Positions 1-12,294 of a stretch of DNA of 64,000 bases are shown one piece after another; the stretch's first letter is position 1, and each line of letters opens with the position of its first letter. The stretch comes from Rotaria sordida (lineage: Eukaryota > Rotifera > Eurotatoria > Philodinida > Philodinidae). Under the pieces are notes generated by a model that was given only the letters and a program-made list of their open reading frames with translations, searched no databases and was not told where the DNA came from. The translations under genes and the position numbers were made by a program. The stretch covers positions 8,858 to 72,857 of the forward strand of contig CAJNOL010000421.1 in the NCBI GenBank assembly GCA_905250125.1. Direction: 5' to 3'.

Positions 1-666
1 TTATTTTAGGCTAATATAATTGTTTAAGAAAAATAAAAACAATATTCATCATTTAATCGTATCAATTGGTATTAAAATGAAATTTTCATCGCATATATCT
101 TTGAGATTTTTCTCATAAAAAGAACATATTTTAACGAAAAATCATACCAATATATCCGTATGGTTCAATGGATTCATATCATAATATTATATTCTTCATA
201 CTTTTTATAACTTTAATTTAGAAAAGTTCAGCATGGTCGTTTTCTGTCTGAGTACTCATAAAGGTGTTAGGTCATAGAGTAGACAGAACTTAAAAAAAAA
301 TGACTGGTACATATATCGATGTAGACACTATACTGTTTTTCAAACATTTTACTTTGGAACAGAAACTGATAAGAACGAACAAACAAAAAAAAAACGTTTT
401 GTCTATCTTTCAATTTTTATTAGTCTAAAAATCATCGAAAAACTTCTTTGTTTACTACATAATCATGGGATTTAGAAGATAATTATTATTCCTTATCAGA
501 CTAGGACAGATTTCATTCGAGTAAAGACATTTATAACAGAAAGATATTTGCATGTTCGAATTAAAAGAAATTTTTTGAATTGATCATTCTATCTTTTCTT
601 AAAATTGACTATATTTAAACACGTTGTGAACTTTTTTGTAGAATTTTCTTATGAAGCCAACATAAT
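1..666. other. Gene-free AT-rich leader segment
   Basis: No coding-like reading frame, RNA gene or recognisable repeat is visible. The stretch directly precedes the nuclear receptor start codon and presumably holds its 5' UTR and promoter, but no defined promoter element can be supported. Confidence 0.4.
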
Positions 667-3100
667 ATGGCATTCAAACGATGTTTGTCTGCATCACCAT
701 TATCATCATCAGAACATATCAATAACGATACAACTGTAAGAACACAATTGAAAAAATCATCTAATTCAGGTATTTGTCGTGTATGTGGTGACGTAGCACG
801 TATTATTAATTATGGTGCACTTTCTTGTCAATCATGTAAAACATTTTTTCGTCGTAATGGACTTCGTCCACAGGTTTATATTTAAAAAAAATAATTACTT
901 TCATAAACTCTGATTATAATCTATCTTTAACAGAATGTTCGTCCATGCAGCTTCAATACCCATTGTGAAATTAATATGCAAACACGACACACTTGTGCAA
1001 CTTGTCGTCTTGCTAAATGTTTTATGATGGGTATGAGTCCAGATTTAATTCGTAAAGAAGATCTCAAAATACGAAAAGGTTCATCATCAAAATCAAGTAA
1101 TGTTGAACAAGTCATACCCAAACAAATAACAGTTAGTACAAAATTATAATATTTTTGTATGTATTTAATAAAGTATAAAACAGTAATAAAAGTAACATGA
1201 AATTCTACTAAATACATTTAGATGTTGACATAGTAACAAAATTTTTCGTTACTATTATCGACATCAAAATATAATGTCCCTCGATATTTTTTAATTATCT
1301 CGAGAACGACAGCAGCTAGAAACCTACGCTTTTCACTATTCGAAAGAGAAATATGGGAGAGGAAAATAAAACTATGCTAGATTCCCAAGCTGGTGAACTT
1401 TTATTGTATCAGGTTGGAACATAAATTTTGTACGTTTCAATCAGTAGAATTATATTGCCAATATAAAACTACATTTTAAAAAGAGTAATTATATATTCTG
1501 ATAGCGCTCGGAATTCTCTATTACCTTGTATATTCAGATCTTGACTTGCATTTATTTGCTGAAAAATATTTCGAGTACAGTGAAGACATCGTCACCCGTA
1601 TTGACAATGTTCAAAATATTTCTCAGCAAATAAGTTGAAATCAAGACCTGAATATATAGAGCGATAGAACATTTCAAGAGCTCTCAGAACATATAATTAC
1701 TTTTCTAAAAAAACGGATTTCTGTATAGATAAAAATTTTAAAAACATATGAGAAAGGAACAAAAAATGGAACTCATGGGCATTCGAGGGTAGAAGTGTCT
1801 TCACTGTATTCGAAATATTTTTCAGCAAATAAATGCAAGTCAGAACTTAAATACACAGAGTGATAGAGAATTTCGAGTGCTATCAGAATGCATAATTAAT
1901 TTCTTTAAAATGTAGTTTTATATTAGCAATATAATTCTACTGATCCAGACGTGCAGAACTTTGTGTTCCAGTCTGATAGAATTATTATTTCTTACTAGAA
2001 CATCCTATCTAATCTACTCGATAACTTTTGATATAAATCAGTCTAGAATAATGTATGTATGAATGTTTTATTTAGTATCTTTATTTCAGTGATCAGTTTC
2101 TTTTAACATTATTTAGTAGTTAAGTTAATAGGATAGAAAAAAAAATTAAATTGAAGTCTTTTTTTATATCTATATATGAATAGGAGAAAAATTTCATAGA
2201 AATTTTGGTTTCATTATCTTACGATACTATAAAATGATTTTTCATATTAAAAATATTCTTCATTGAACAAATGATTTTTTTTCTTTTATTTAGACTACAT
2301 CACAACTACCTACATTAGATCTTCTTCAAGGTGATCGATCTCATCTTACCAATTCTGAATGGACATTACTGTCAAATATTGTATATGCTCATGATATATA
2401 CAGTGCCGATCGACAAATGCGTCTTGCTATCGATAATTTATCAATATATCCTGTTGCAATGCATATTAATATGATAAATCCATTTGAAATTGTTCGAAAA
2501 ATATATATATCAATTCAATCATTTATTATTTCATCACCTGATTTTCAAATATTAACTCTTAATGAAAAAACATCACTTATTGAACGAAATTTACATGGTA
2601 TTATCGGTTTTAGTGAGATTTCTTTTTTTCGAAATACGGGAATTCTTTACAATTCTTCATGTTTGAAAGCATTTACAACTGTTTATGGATCAGATATGAT
2701 GTTAACAGCAAAAAAATTAAATGAACGATTAGATCCTGATTCAACACTTATAAAATTGATTCTCATCATATTAGCTTTCTCGTCGAATTGTTTAGTTTTA
2801 AATATAAATAAAAGTATGGAAGATGATCATCTATTATATGGAACATTTCGTCTCTTCGGAAGTCAAAATGTTTATGTAGAACTCTTATGGAAATATATGA
2901 TTTATCAATATGGTTATAATGAATCCGTACTTCGATTTTCCCGACTTATACAAATTTTTTTATGTATCCTACAAAATTTGTCTACTATCTATACAAGCAA
3001 TAAAACTTATCGACAAATGACTGATTGTACTATCGAAGAGGCAAAACAATTACTTGCTATTAATGTTAATGAGCAAATTCTATTATGGGGAAAGATATAA
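667..3100 (+). CDS. Divergent nuclear hormone receptor (DBD plus ligand-binding-like domain)
   Basis: Nuclear receptors are zinc-dependent, DNA-binding transcription factors. I join three exons, 667-873, 934-1131 and 2294-3100, all in phase 0 with GT-AG introns, giving 403 residues. The DNA-binding domain is split by the first intron. The first zinc module uses C37, C40, C54 and C57, with the P-box region reading CQSCKTFFRR. The second uses C74, C80, C90 and C93 and ends in CRLAKCF. The P-box differs from the common CEGCKGFF type, a divergence expected of lineage-expanded invertebrate receptors. The last 268 residues are helical and hydrophobic, as in a ligand-binding domain, but no ligand can be inferred. 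The start codon is the first in-frame ATG; a more upstream 5' exon is possible. The first intron is 60 bp. The second is 1,162 bp and is filled by an inverted-repeat element. Confidence 0.88.
1408..1977. repeat. Fold-back element in nuclear receptor intron 2
   Basis: The left arm (about 1408-1592) is found again in reverse complement at about 1797-1977, with roughly 85% identity by eye. It includes the shared stretches around TCAGTAGAATTATATTGC and TTTATTTGCTGAAAAATATTT. A second reverse-complement copy of part of the arm lies between them at about 1609-1712. No coding capacity is visible. This fits a non-autonomous fold-back or MITE-like element with a nested partial duplication. Confidence 0.75.
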
Positions 3101-3293
3101 TCATCCACTTATGAGACGATATCTTCTCATTCTTTTTTTTGTTGTAAATTAAAACAAGTTAATAAAAGTACATTGATATTTAATCCATTGTCATTACGGT
3201 GACTTTGTAATTTTAATTTAAATAAGCATATTATTCTTTGTATTTATTGATACATTCTGAAAATCAATTCGATAAGACATCATAGTCTTAGTC

Positions 3294-5700
3294 TTAACCC
3301 TTTGGGTCTGGGCGATGAACATGTTCGTCCTGGGATTTTGCGCACTGAATATCTTTGAAAAACATGGCGTTTAGTTATTTAATGATATAAATTGCATGAA
3401 TATTTTTATTTAGGATATTTATGTGATGAAGATTATCTATAATTACTGATCATTATGAATGCTCCCTTAATAGTTCAGGTAATCAGCATATTATTTGATG
3501 AGTTCACACATGGATCAAGTTTGTAACATTTTTCGAGAAAGAACCGTCACTCTCAAAGAGATATCCTGTACTACAAATATCGTTCAAGCATGAGAAATGT
3601 AAGAAATATTCTGATCGATCGATCGCATCTGATGAGTAATACGGAACGCATTTTTCCGCATAGAAGTTCATCAAGGTCATTTATCTCTAACTCAGGCGTT
3701 CTTTTTTCTTTGTCTTTCTATTCAATACAATGACGTCATAATTTCTTTCTTTTCCTTTCTGTCATATGTTCTTTCGAGAACTTTCGAGTATACTTTATCC
3801 TCTCCGTGAATGGTATATATGCATATATATATATATATATATAGCTTCTCTTTTTTATTATGATTCAAACGAAAACGTGATTTATCTCAATATATTTCAT
3901 GTTTCTTCAACATTTATTATTTACGAAGTGAGGTTGTACTCAACCAAAAATATAACAACTAAATTATCGAACATATAATGAATTCAGAATCTAGCATTGA
4001 ATCTGAAGACTATTCATATGACGAAAGTTGTGATGAATATGAAAATAACAGTGATTTGGAAGAGGAATTCACACATGCATTTGAAAGAATATCTACTACA
4101 TCGAGAAACTGGAGAAGAGGAAGTTTCAAACCTCTTCTATTTAGTTTTGATTCGAGTGGTTGTGAATTATCTTCGACCATAATAAATCTTACTCTTGAAA
4201 CACCACTTGATTTCTTTGAACTATTTTTCGATCCCAAACTACTTGAAATGATTGTTGACCAAACAAATCGTTTTCATAGAAATTCTGCACGCATAGGCAA
4301 GAGTCATGCAGCGCCATGGATCGATATAACAAATAATGAAATGTATACATTTTTAGCTACAGTTATGTTGATCCCTCATTTGAAAAAAAGCCGTATTCGT
4401 GATTATTGGTCAACGGATCATCTCATCGCAACACTTATATTTGCTGAACTTTTCACCAGAGATCGATTTAGAGCTTTACTTACTAACCTTCATTTCCGTG
4501 ATAGCCAAAACCAAATACCTGCAGATAGTCTAAACAAAATCTGACCAATTATTGATGAATTAAAAAAAAAGGTTTTTCTGCTGCTTGAGTCCGTATAAAA
4601 GCCTTTGTATTGATGAAATTTTAGCTTCGTGGAAGAGACGTTTACATTTCAAATAGTATATACCATCAAAACGTCATAAATTTGGAATTAAACTGTTTAT
4701 ACTTTGTGACTGCAAAACAGGTTTTATAATTGATTTCATAGTTTATTGTGGTTCTAAAACAGAACTCAATTATCAGAAATACCTTGGTGTAACTGGATCT
4801 ATAGTTAAGACTTTACTAGAACGCTTCTTGAATAAAGGTCATTCGTTATTTGTAGACAGTTGTTATTTCAGCCCCGCTTTATTTGAATATCTTCATCAAT
4901 ATAAAACAGGAGCATGCGGAACTATTAAGAAGAATCGAGCTGGTTTACCGCTCTTTGAAGCAATAGAGGAACCTGGCGAGCAAGTTTTTTATCACACTGA
5001 CAATTTACTTGCATGACAATGGAAAGACAAACATGATGTCACAATGTTATCCACACTGCATGAACCAATTATGACTCCGACAGGAAAAGTTGGCTTTGTA
5101 ACGAAACAAGAGAAAATAAAACCTCTTTGTGTTAAAGAATACAATGAGAATAGAGGTGTAGCCGATAAATATGACATGCAAAAGAGCTTTTCAGAATGCA
5201 TCCGTCGGTCAGAAAAATGGTACAAAAATTTTTTCTTTCATTTGGTAGATCTTACAATTTATAATGCGTATGTTTTATATAAAGTGAAAAAAAATGTCAA
5301 TCTTCATTTGGCTGCATATCAACTTGAGTTAATACGAGAGATTATCGGAAAATATGGTAGTCAAACACGAACTTCAATCGGTCGACCACCTTCTGAAAAA
5401 CCACTTCGACATGCAGTAAGACATTTTCCTTTATGCATTGCATTAATAGTCACTCAAGCAAAATGGAAGAGAAAGTGTCAGGTTTGTGCTCATTCTGTGA
5501 GGAGAGAGAAGTCGAGAAGAGATACATTGTATAAATGTATTGAATGTGATGTAGGGCTGTGTGTAACGGATTGTTTTAAAGAGTATCATACTCTGAAAAT
5601 GTTCTGAATTAAGTATTTGGTCATATTTTGAAAAAATAAACATTGATTCGAAATTATAAATACTTCTAGTTTAAAAAAAATCCCGGACTCAAAAGGTTAA
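3294..5700 (+). mobile_element. piggyBac-family transposon flanked by TTAA
   Basis: The element is bounded by TTAA at 3294-3297 and TTAA at 5697-5700, the target duplication typical of piggyBac. Immediately inside, the left end reads CCCTTTGGGTCTGGG and the right end, in reverse complement, reads CCTTTTGAGTCCGGG: a 15-bp imperfect terminal inverted repeat with three mismatches. The element is about 2.4 kb and contains one broken transposase gene in the + orientation. The preserved ends and lightly damaged coding region suggest a fairly recent but now non-autonomous copy. Confidence 0.9.
3978..5607 (+). pseudogene. piggyBac transposase, inactivated
   Basis: This encoded a DDE/DDD-type transposase. 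The N-terminal part (3978-4544) is open, with an acidic start and the piggyBac N-terminal domain. A stop at 4542-4544 is followed by a shift into another frame. That frame carries the catalytic core: an Asp in CIDE at 4612-4614, a second in LFVDS at 4855-4857, and a third in KYDMQ at 5173-5175. Further stops lie at about 4657 and at 5014-5016. The C-terminus (5044-5607) keeps the FFHLVDL and NAYVLYK motifs and a cysteine-rich zinc finger (CQVC, CIEC, VTDC). All three acidic residues survive, but at least one frameshift and two or more stops prevent a full-length product. Confidence 0.9.
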
Positions 5701-6500
5701 ACATAACAGTAAATCAATCGTTGAAATTATTTGAATTTTCTATAAATGTCATATATGCCTTAATTAATATCGTTTTCAATTATTTTCTTTAACAAGTAAA
5801 TTAGACAGCTATCATTATGTAACAATCGATAATAGTTGGTTCAATAATCTTTCTCATGTCTAAGAATACCTACTGTCATATTTGTCAAATACATAGCTAC
5901 ACAGTTTCGAGAAAGTTTAAGCAAAAATAATCAAAGTCAAGATCAATTAATATATATGTCACAGTTGACATGGGAATTCAGTTGAGTTTGGAATGCATGT
6001 TAATACTATGAGTCACACGATAATTAATGTTTGTTTACTATTGTATTCAACTTTTGTAATTTTAGCGATTCTAAATGATTGGTCGCACTTCTATGATTTA
6101 TTTTAACATATTTACATATAGAACATTTTTATTTTTAACCATTCTTATTTAGTGGGTATTGGAATTTTATGAATTTTATCCATCTCCTTATAATTAATCG
6201 ATTGATGTTCGTTGCTATGGCACATTCAATCAAGAAACACATTCTATATCTGTTTGTTTTTAATTGCATAAATTTATTTTTCATGTAAATCTCTTACAAA
6301 AAAGTGAGCATTCTTAATTCCAAACTGCAATCTTACATTGATAAACTTTTTCACAATAAGTCTATCGAATAGATAATCAACAATCTGTTTATAGTCCAAT
6401 AATTACTTAATCAATCCAACATCAGATCGGCTGCTATTCTAAATAGCAAGAATCATTCCGTTTCAATTTTTTAACAACGAATTTGCTAACACTAAACATT

Positions 6501-6708
6501 TAACCAATCATTCAATCCTCCCATATCACGAGCATCGAAAAATAACCTATCTTATAAAAACAAATAGCTCAAATACTCTCGATTTCGTTTCAACCAATGA
6601 TTCAATGTCCCGCTGCTCGAAAAAAAAACCTATTCTATAGAAACAAATAGCTCAAATATCCTCGATTTCGTTTCAACCAATGATTCAATATCCCCATGTC
6701 CCGAGTAC
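6501..6708. repeat. Tandem repeat, about 2.4 units of 83-90 bp
   Basis: Units start at 6501, 6591 and 6674 (partial). Each begins with AACCAAT.ATTCAAT and the full units contain ACAAATAGCTCAAATA and CTCGATTTCGTTT. The units differ by small indels and substitutions. Confidence 0.8.
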
Positions 6709-7705
6709 TGATATAGTAACTACAATATAAGGAAAATGATGAGTAAGATTTACTTTTAGAGAAAAACAATACATAGAATGACTAATGGCTTTTCATCAAA
6801 AAATAACAGTACGAAGATACTTTTTATTGTCCGAGAAGTAATAGTAAATATAAATTTGACAAGAAACAAACAAGTTTTCTTGAATATGTGTTAAAAAAAT
6901 TTTTAAACAAACAAAGTGAGCTAAGTGATTCCAATCTCAACTAGATTCCAAACTCAACTGCAACATATATACTCAAAAAAAACATTGACACAAATATTTT
7001 TGATAAAGTAACCTAATGAATATACTAAGTTCAGGGTATCCTGATATCAGTATGTCACAGAAACCTTTGGATACTTTAGTACATTAGCGTAATTGTGGGT
7101 TTTTAACACTTGATTACAAAATGCTTGTAAATGGTCAATCTACTAACTTGTTGAAAAATTTTTCACAGAATACTATAGAAATTAGGCGAGTATTTAATAA
7201 TTACTGATGTAGTGAGACGATTCTCAGCAAGGTACTCCCAACCAAGATTCTATGACATACTGATAACAGGATGTCGGAAAAAGGTACCCTACTGACAATG
7301 GGCTCAGTACATGGGTAACTTGGACTCAATACATAACTTCTCATGATAATATAAATATTCTTTAAAAGATTTTCTATTTTTTTTTTTTGAAATATATTCG
7401 TCAAAAGATAGATGCATTTCGGAAAGCATTTCTATTAGTCTTTTTCTTGAACACCGAAAAATGTTTCTTTATACGATTAAATTATAACTTACGTTAGTAC
7501 ATGTTTAATTCTAATAATATATTGTTATAAAAAAATTATTTTTCTATGCATAAATAATTATTGAAAAACTCGATGATCTCATTTTTTTTCATGCGATACA
7601 CTCCTGAACAAAAGTCTTCCTCCTCCTCTAATTCTTTTCATATGGAATCCCTTTAATCTCAAGTAATTAAATGTTGGTTAAAAGAATAACTTAAAAACTG
7701 TATAT

Positions 7706-8078
7706 TAGTGTAGTGTATGATTGACTACGATCTGCTGCAATGAGAATTTACGTCACTCAATATAATCGATTAACTCGACAAATGAGTTGATTGAGGGCAT
7801 ACTTCATGGTTGAGTTATCTCTTTTTTTCTGTATTTTCCGAATGTCTTACTTTATCTGTATTTGTATAATCGACTATACTGTATTCTCAGAGGAGCATCG
7901 AATCAGTGACGAAGAGAATTCAAACCAGTAAAAACACTTAGCAGATCCAAAAAAAAAAGAAAAAGTCCAATCGTGAAACATTTTGTCAATCAACTCATTT
8001 GTAGTATTGCTCAATTACACTGATAGATGTATATTCTTCATCGATGCAAATTCTCATCAATCAATACACTACACTACA
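7706..8078. mobile_element. MITE-like element with about 90-bp imperfect inverted repeats
   Basis: The left end TAGTGTAGTGTATGATTGA (7706-7724) is mirrored by the right end ending near 8078, which in reverse complement reads GTAGTGTAGTGTATTGATTGA. Further in, AATGAGAATTT and ACAAATGAGTTGATTG on the left pair with matching sequence around 7985-8060. No ORF lies inside. Confidence 0.7.
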
Positions 8079-8730
8079 ATAAAATACTTAAGTAATCCTT
8101 GTGTAACTAATATTCACTTGAAACTAAGATGGTTCTAGAGGGAAAGAATGATAGAGAGTATAATTACATCACAGATCGAACACATTTATGTTTTTGTTAC
8201 GATTCTTTCAGATTCATTGATAAGTCTTTCTTAAATAACGAACTTTCGATTAGTGACACTTTTTTGTTTTAAGTATTGGAAAAAAAAGTAATTTATTTAT
8301 TATAAAGCATAAAGTTTACCTAATTAAAACCAAGAAAAGAAACAAAAAAATCATCTTATTAAAGAAAATAAATGATGATAGACGATACATAATAAAAATC
8401 GACAGTCAACTATATCGATTAAAGATGGAACTAAATCAGAAAGAAGAAAAAAATATTTACCTAATGACAATAGTTGTTAATACGAAAGACATACCTAACA
8501 TAATGTCGATCATTTTTTCAAAAGACGCAAAACAGAACGAAAAAAATTACTGCAAGGTACAAAGTTTACAGTTATGAATCATTGTTTTTACGAAATACTT
8601 TTTCTTTGGTCATGAATCAATATTGCGAAATTTAATCTAAGGAAGTGGCACTATTATCAAAGGTATATAAGAAAGCAATAGTATAAATCAATGATGTACA
8701 GGTGCTTACACGTACATTCAAATACTCGAT

Positions 8731-9889
8731 ATGAGTGAAGCAAACAAAACTTCTGACAATATCAATACTCAAATTGATTATACGACACCAACACCACGTT
8801 TCTCAGTGACTAATGATAATACATTAAAGAATGGTTTGGCTTATTTGATGGAGAATGGATATGCTGTTATCAGTGATATTATGAATCAAGATGAAATTAT
8901 TGAAAACAAGAATTTATTATGGAAGTTTATTGAAAATGTTAGTAATGGTACCATTCGTCGGGATGATCCTGAGACATGGTCAAACGGATGGTAAAAAAAA
9001 ATCTAATACTCATATTCAATGTAAAAAATAAAAAAACTTGATTTTATCTATTCTTATTAGGCCAAGTTTCAGTACTCATGGTGTCATTGCTGGACATGGT
9101 ATTGGTCAATCTGATTTTCTATGGAATGTTCGATCGAATCGAAAAGTGAAAAAAGTCTTTACAGATATGTGGAATGATCAACAATTGGTGGTCTCTTTTG
9201 ATGGATGTGGTATATTTCGTGATTGGCGTTATAATCCAATATGGAAAACAACTGGTGGTTGGAATCATGTAGATCAAAATCCCAAAGTAAAACCCGATCG
9301 ATGTTGTGTTCAAGGTTTAATTTCATTAACGGATCAAAACGAAAAAACTGGTGGTCTTATTGTTTATCCACGGACACATTTACGTTTTACTGAATTGTCC
9401 GATGTGACAAAAAATTCCAACGATTTCGTCAGAGTTTCTGATGATCATCCAATTATGAATCAAGGTAAAACACTTGGTAAATTGGTACATTGTCGAGCAG
9501 GTGATCTTATTATTTGGGATAGTCGTACAGTTCATTGTAATTCACCAGCAATTGCTCCTGAAGAACGAAATAAAGATGAACCTGTCGATCTCTTACGTAT
9601 TGTTGCTTATGTTTCTATGAGTCCAATTTCTTTCGTACGTAATCAAACACTTGATGAATTTCGAGAAAAACGAAAACAAATGGTAGAAAATAATTGTACT
9701 TTATCACATTGGAGTACAGAATGTGTTTTAGGAGGTAAAATTTTTTACAATTGAAAAATTAAATTATTTAAAATGATATTGATTTTTTTAGGTGATGTCA
9801 ATACTGGTTTATCTAAAGTAACACTCGATAAATTCAATACTTATCAAAAAGCTCTTATGTTTGGTTTTGAGGATAATAATGAGGAATAA
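8731..9889 (+). CDS. Phytanoyl-CoA dioxygenase (PhyH)-family Fe(II)/2-oxoglutarate oxygenase
   Basis: PhyH-family proteins hydroxylate small or lipid substrates using Fe(II), O2 and 2-oxoglutarate. Three exons (8731-8990, 9061-9734, 9792-9889) join in phase to give 343 residues. The iron-binding triad is visible as H156-x-D158 in GGWNHVDQN and the distal H245 in DSRTVHCNSP. R266 in LLRIVAYV is placed to bind 2-oxoglutarate. The length is normal for the family. Introns are 70 and 57 bp. The substrate cannot be read from sequence. The WNHVDQNP context resembles uncharacterised microbial and fungal PhyH proteins more than peroxisomal phytanoyl-CoA hydroxylase, and no C-terminal peroxisomal signal is present (it ends NNEE). 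An AATAAA-like signal follows about 40 bp after the stop. Confidence 0.9.
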
Positions 9890-10463
9890 ATATCAATAGA
9901 GTTTGTTTGTTGTGGTTTTTTGAATATAAAATAAACAAGATTTTTCATACGAAATGTGTATGTGTGTGAATTGTCTACTTTTGATTTTGAATTATTTTCA
10001 AGAGACTATATTAATAGAGAGTTGCTCTTTAACATAAGATAGTATTGAGTTTATATTGAAACATCTCTCATTACCTTCTGCAATTGATAAAAAAGTTTTA
10101 TGACAAAATAAAAATTCAATGGCAAAAGCTTTTGTTTTTCGTACACAATACTAAACTTATTACTTTTTGTGTCTTAGATTTATTACATTGTTAAATTCAT
10201 CGATATTAATACTTGTTTTATTTCGTCAAAATTCTGGAAATTATTTTTTTTTTCTGTGCAAAAAAGAAGACATGTGTAGATTTTCTTGCCAACAAACACA
10301 ACATTAATGATTAAATATCATTATTTATTTATAAGTTACATAAGCATATAGATAATAATAATATTGCATACTAATACAACAGATGTGAAAAGCGACTATA
10401 GACTATGAGAGTGAATATATTGAATAAATGACATGCTAGAATATTTCTTTAGATCAAATTTGT
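9890..10463. other. Intergenic region between convergent genes
   Basis: This 0.57-kb stretch separates the 3' ends of the dioxygenase and EF-hand genes. It should hold both 3' UTRs; an AAAATAAAC motif near 9926 may be the polyadenylation signal of the upstream gene. Nothing else is recognisable. Confidence 0.4.
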
Positions 10464-11390
10464 TTAAGCTTGTTGTTTTGCACCTGAACCAAATCGACTG
10501 TTAAGTTTATTAACTATAGCTGCTAAGGCCATAACATCAGTTAAATCAAGTACACCATTACCATTTTTATCAACAGCTTTAAATAAAGCTTTTGACACGT
10601 CTAAATGTATTAAAACATGATAAATAAATAAACAAATAATTTAATCACACTAAGAAATACGAACATGGTGAAACAGAACCAAGTCCTAAACCTTGAAGAA
10701 GAAGTTGAATATCTTCAATAGTAATTTTACCATCACCATTTTTATCTAATGATTTGAGCAAACCTTGCAATTGTTGAGCATTTTCAAAGGTTGAACCTGA
10801 TTTTAAATATTAGTTATCATATAAAAAGAAAGATAATTTGATTACATACCAATTGTATCAAAAAGACTGCCCCCACCACTGGTGCCACTACCACCAGTTC
10901 CTTTGCCACCGGAAAACATTTTATAAGCGTTCATTGCACTGTTAATCATATCAGCCGAATTACCACCACCACCAGCACTAGCACCTTGTCCTTCTCCTCC
11001 ACTACTATCTTTATTACCCGAAAACATTTTATAGGCACCCATTGCTCCACTGAGTAAATCACCAGAACCTTTGCTTTTTCCTTTGCTACTTCCACCACCG
11101 AACTTAACAAAAAAAAAATACACCGAAATATTAATAGATTTTTATGTTCTAGAAAAAACCGATTTTTGTTTCGAATATACCTGATTGAGTAATGATGATC
11201 CCATTGACATGAGATCAGGTTGTTGACTACCACTTGCAGTATTAACATTTTTTTCCGTACCAGCGTCTTCATTAACCTTGCTTCGAAATTGATTCACAAA
11301 TGTGCCAACATCATTGATACCCACTTGTCGAAGCATATCATCCAATGTACCATTTTCCGTTTGTTCACGACCAAAATTCATGAGATTCAT
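10464..11390 (-). CDS. Gly-rich protein with two C-terminal EF-hands
   Basis: Four exons on the minus strand (11390-11181, 11102-10850, 10796-10665, 10600-10464) join in phase to give 243 residues. The N-terminal 70 residues are polar. Exon 2 is glycine- and serine-rich and has an internal duplication around AYKMFSG, seen twice about 40 residues apart. Two canonical 12-residue EF-hand loops follow: D172-D183 (DKNGDGKITIED) and D209-D220 (DKNGNGVLDLTD). Both have acidic residues at positions 1, 3 or 5, and 12, so calcium binding is likely. The glycine-rich head plus EF-hands is reminiscent of sorcin/calpain small subunit proteins, but only two EF-hands are present instead of five, so I do not assign that family. 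The intron 3 donor is GTTCGT, slightly unusual but the only one in phase. Confidence 0.82.
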
Positions 11391-12068
11391 GGTGCTGTTT
11401 TATCTCTGAAAAACCAATATTGAAAGAAATATTATACAATCGTTATGATTTAACTATATAGTATTCATAATACTAAATAGACGAACTTTTTCATGAATTT
11501 AGATAAGAAATCAATGCAGTGTTACAATGCATAATTAATTTCTCACATGTGTTGCATTGTTTATTTCTAATTAATGTATCTATCATAAAAACAAATAAGA
11601 AATCTTTTAATTTAAGTTACTACTCGTTTTCTAAAGAGAAAGAAGTCTCCAAAACGGAGAGTAATAGATCGTTCAACATATAAAATCTCGTGATAGAAAG
11701 ATAATATTAACTTACATTTTGAAATCTTTTTTAATCAACTAATACTGAAGTCAATGAAACAATTGTTTCTATATCTGTTTTCTGATTCAAACATACATAA
11801 CGAAATAAATAGTATCCAATTGTAACAAAAAAGATTCTAAGATTTTATTCAAATAACTTAGGATTCTATATCGAACTATTAACGAGTATCATTCAGCATC
11901 ATCAGAAGAATCAATAACAATTATACGTTATTCGTTTTGAACTCAATGAAACGAATAGATTCAGAATACGTCACTTTCAAAATTCTTTTTTTTATCAAAC
12001 CTTATTGCACTCGTTTTTGTGAGTGATTGTATCAATCTTTCCCTCAATTATCAGCTCGAAACTAGCTC

Positions 12069-12294
12069 TAATGAAGTCTTCAGAAGGATTAAAGACTTAA
12101 CTATTTGGGAAGTAATTCTTCTAGATACAGAAAATGATCAGTATTCCTTTATGAATAATCAAAAGCACAAGAATGCCAAAACTGACTATGTGCACAAACT
12201 TTCAAAGAAGTTGTGCCCATGTCTATTCAATTGATTCACAATAATGGTCATTTGCCTAAATAGTTAAGTCTTTAAGCTTTCTGAAGACTTCATT
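12069..12294. repeat. Short inverted-repeat element
   Basis: Arms of about 40 bp at 12069-12108 and 12255-12294 are inverted copies with about 90% identity by eye. They share AATGAAGTCTTCAGAA and TAAAGACTTAACTATTT. The 146-bp loop has no coding signal. Probably a small MITE. Confidence 0.75.

Larger units (their letters stand above)
5701..8730. other. 3-kb intergenic region with repeats
   Basis: No gene is visible. It holds a tandem repeat (6501-6708), a short inverted pair (about 7033-7062 with 7246-7273) and a MITE-like palindrome (7706-8078). The remainder is AT-rich DNA with homopolymer runs and no coding signal. Confidence 0.5.

Noticed and set aside
927-1217. Minus-strand ORF overlapping nuclear receptor exon 2
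   Set aside because: It is the antisense shadow of the zinc-finger exon, which has clear family motifs on the plus strand.
10464-11390. Penta-EF-hand (sorcin/calpain small subunit) assignment
   Set aside because: Only two EF-hand loops are present and the spacing does not fit five.
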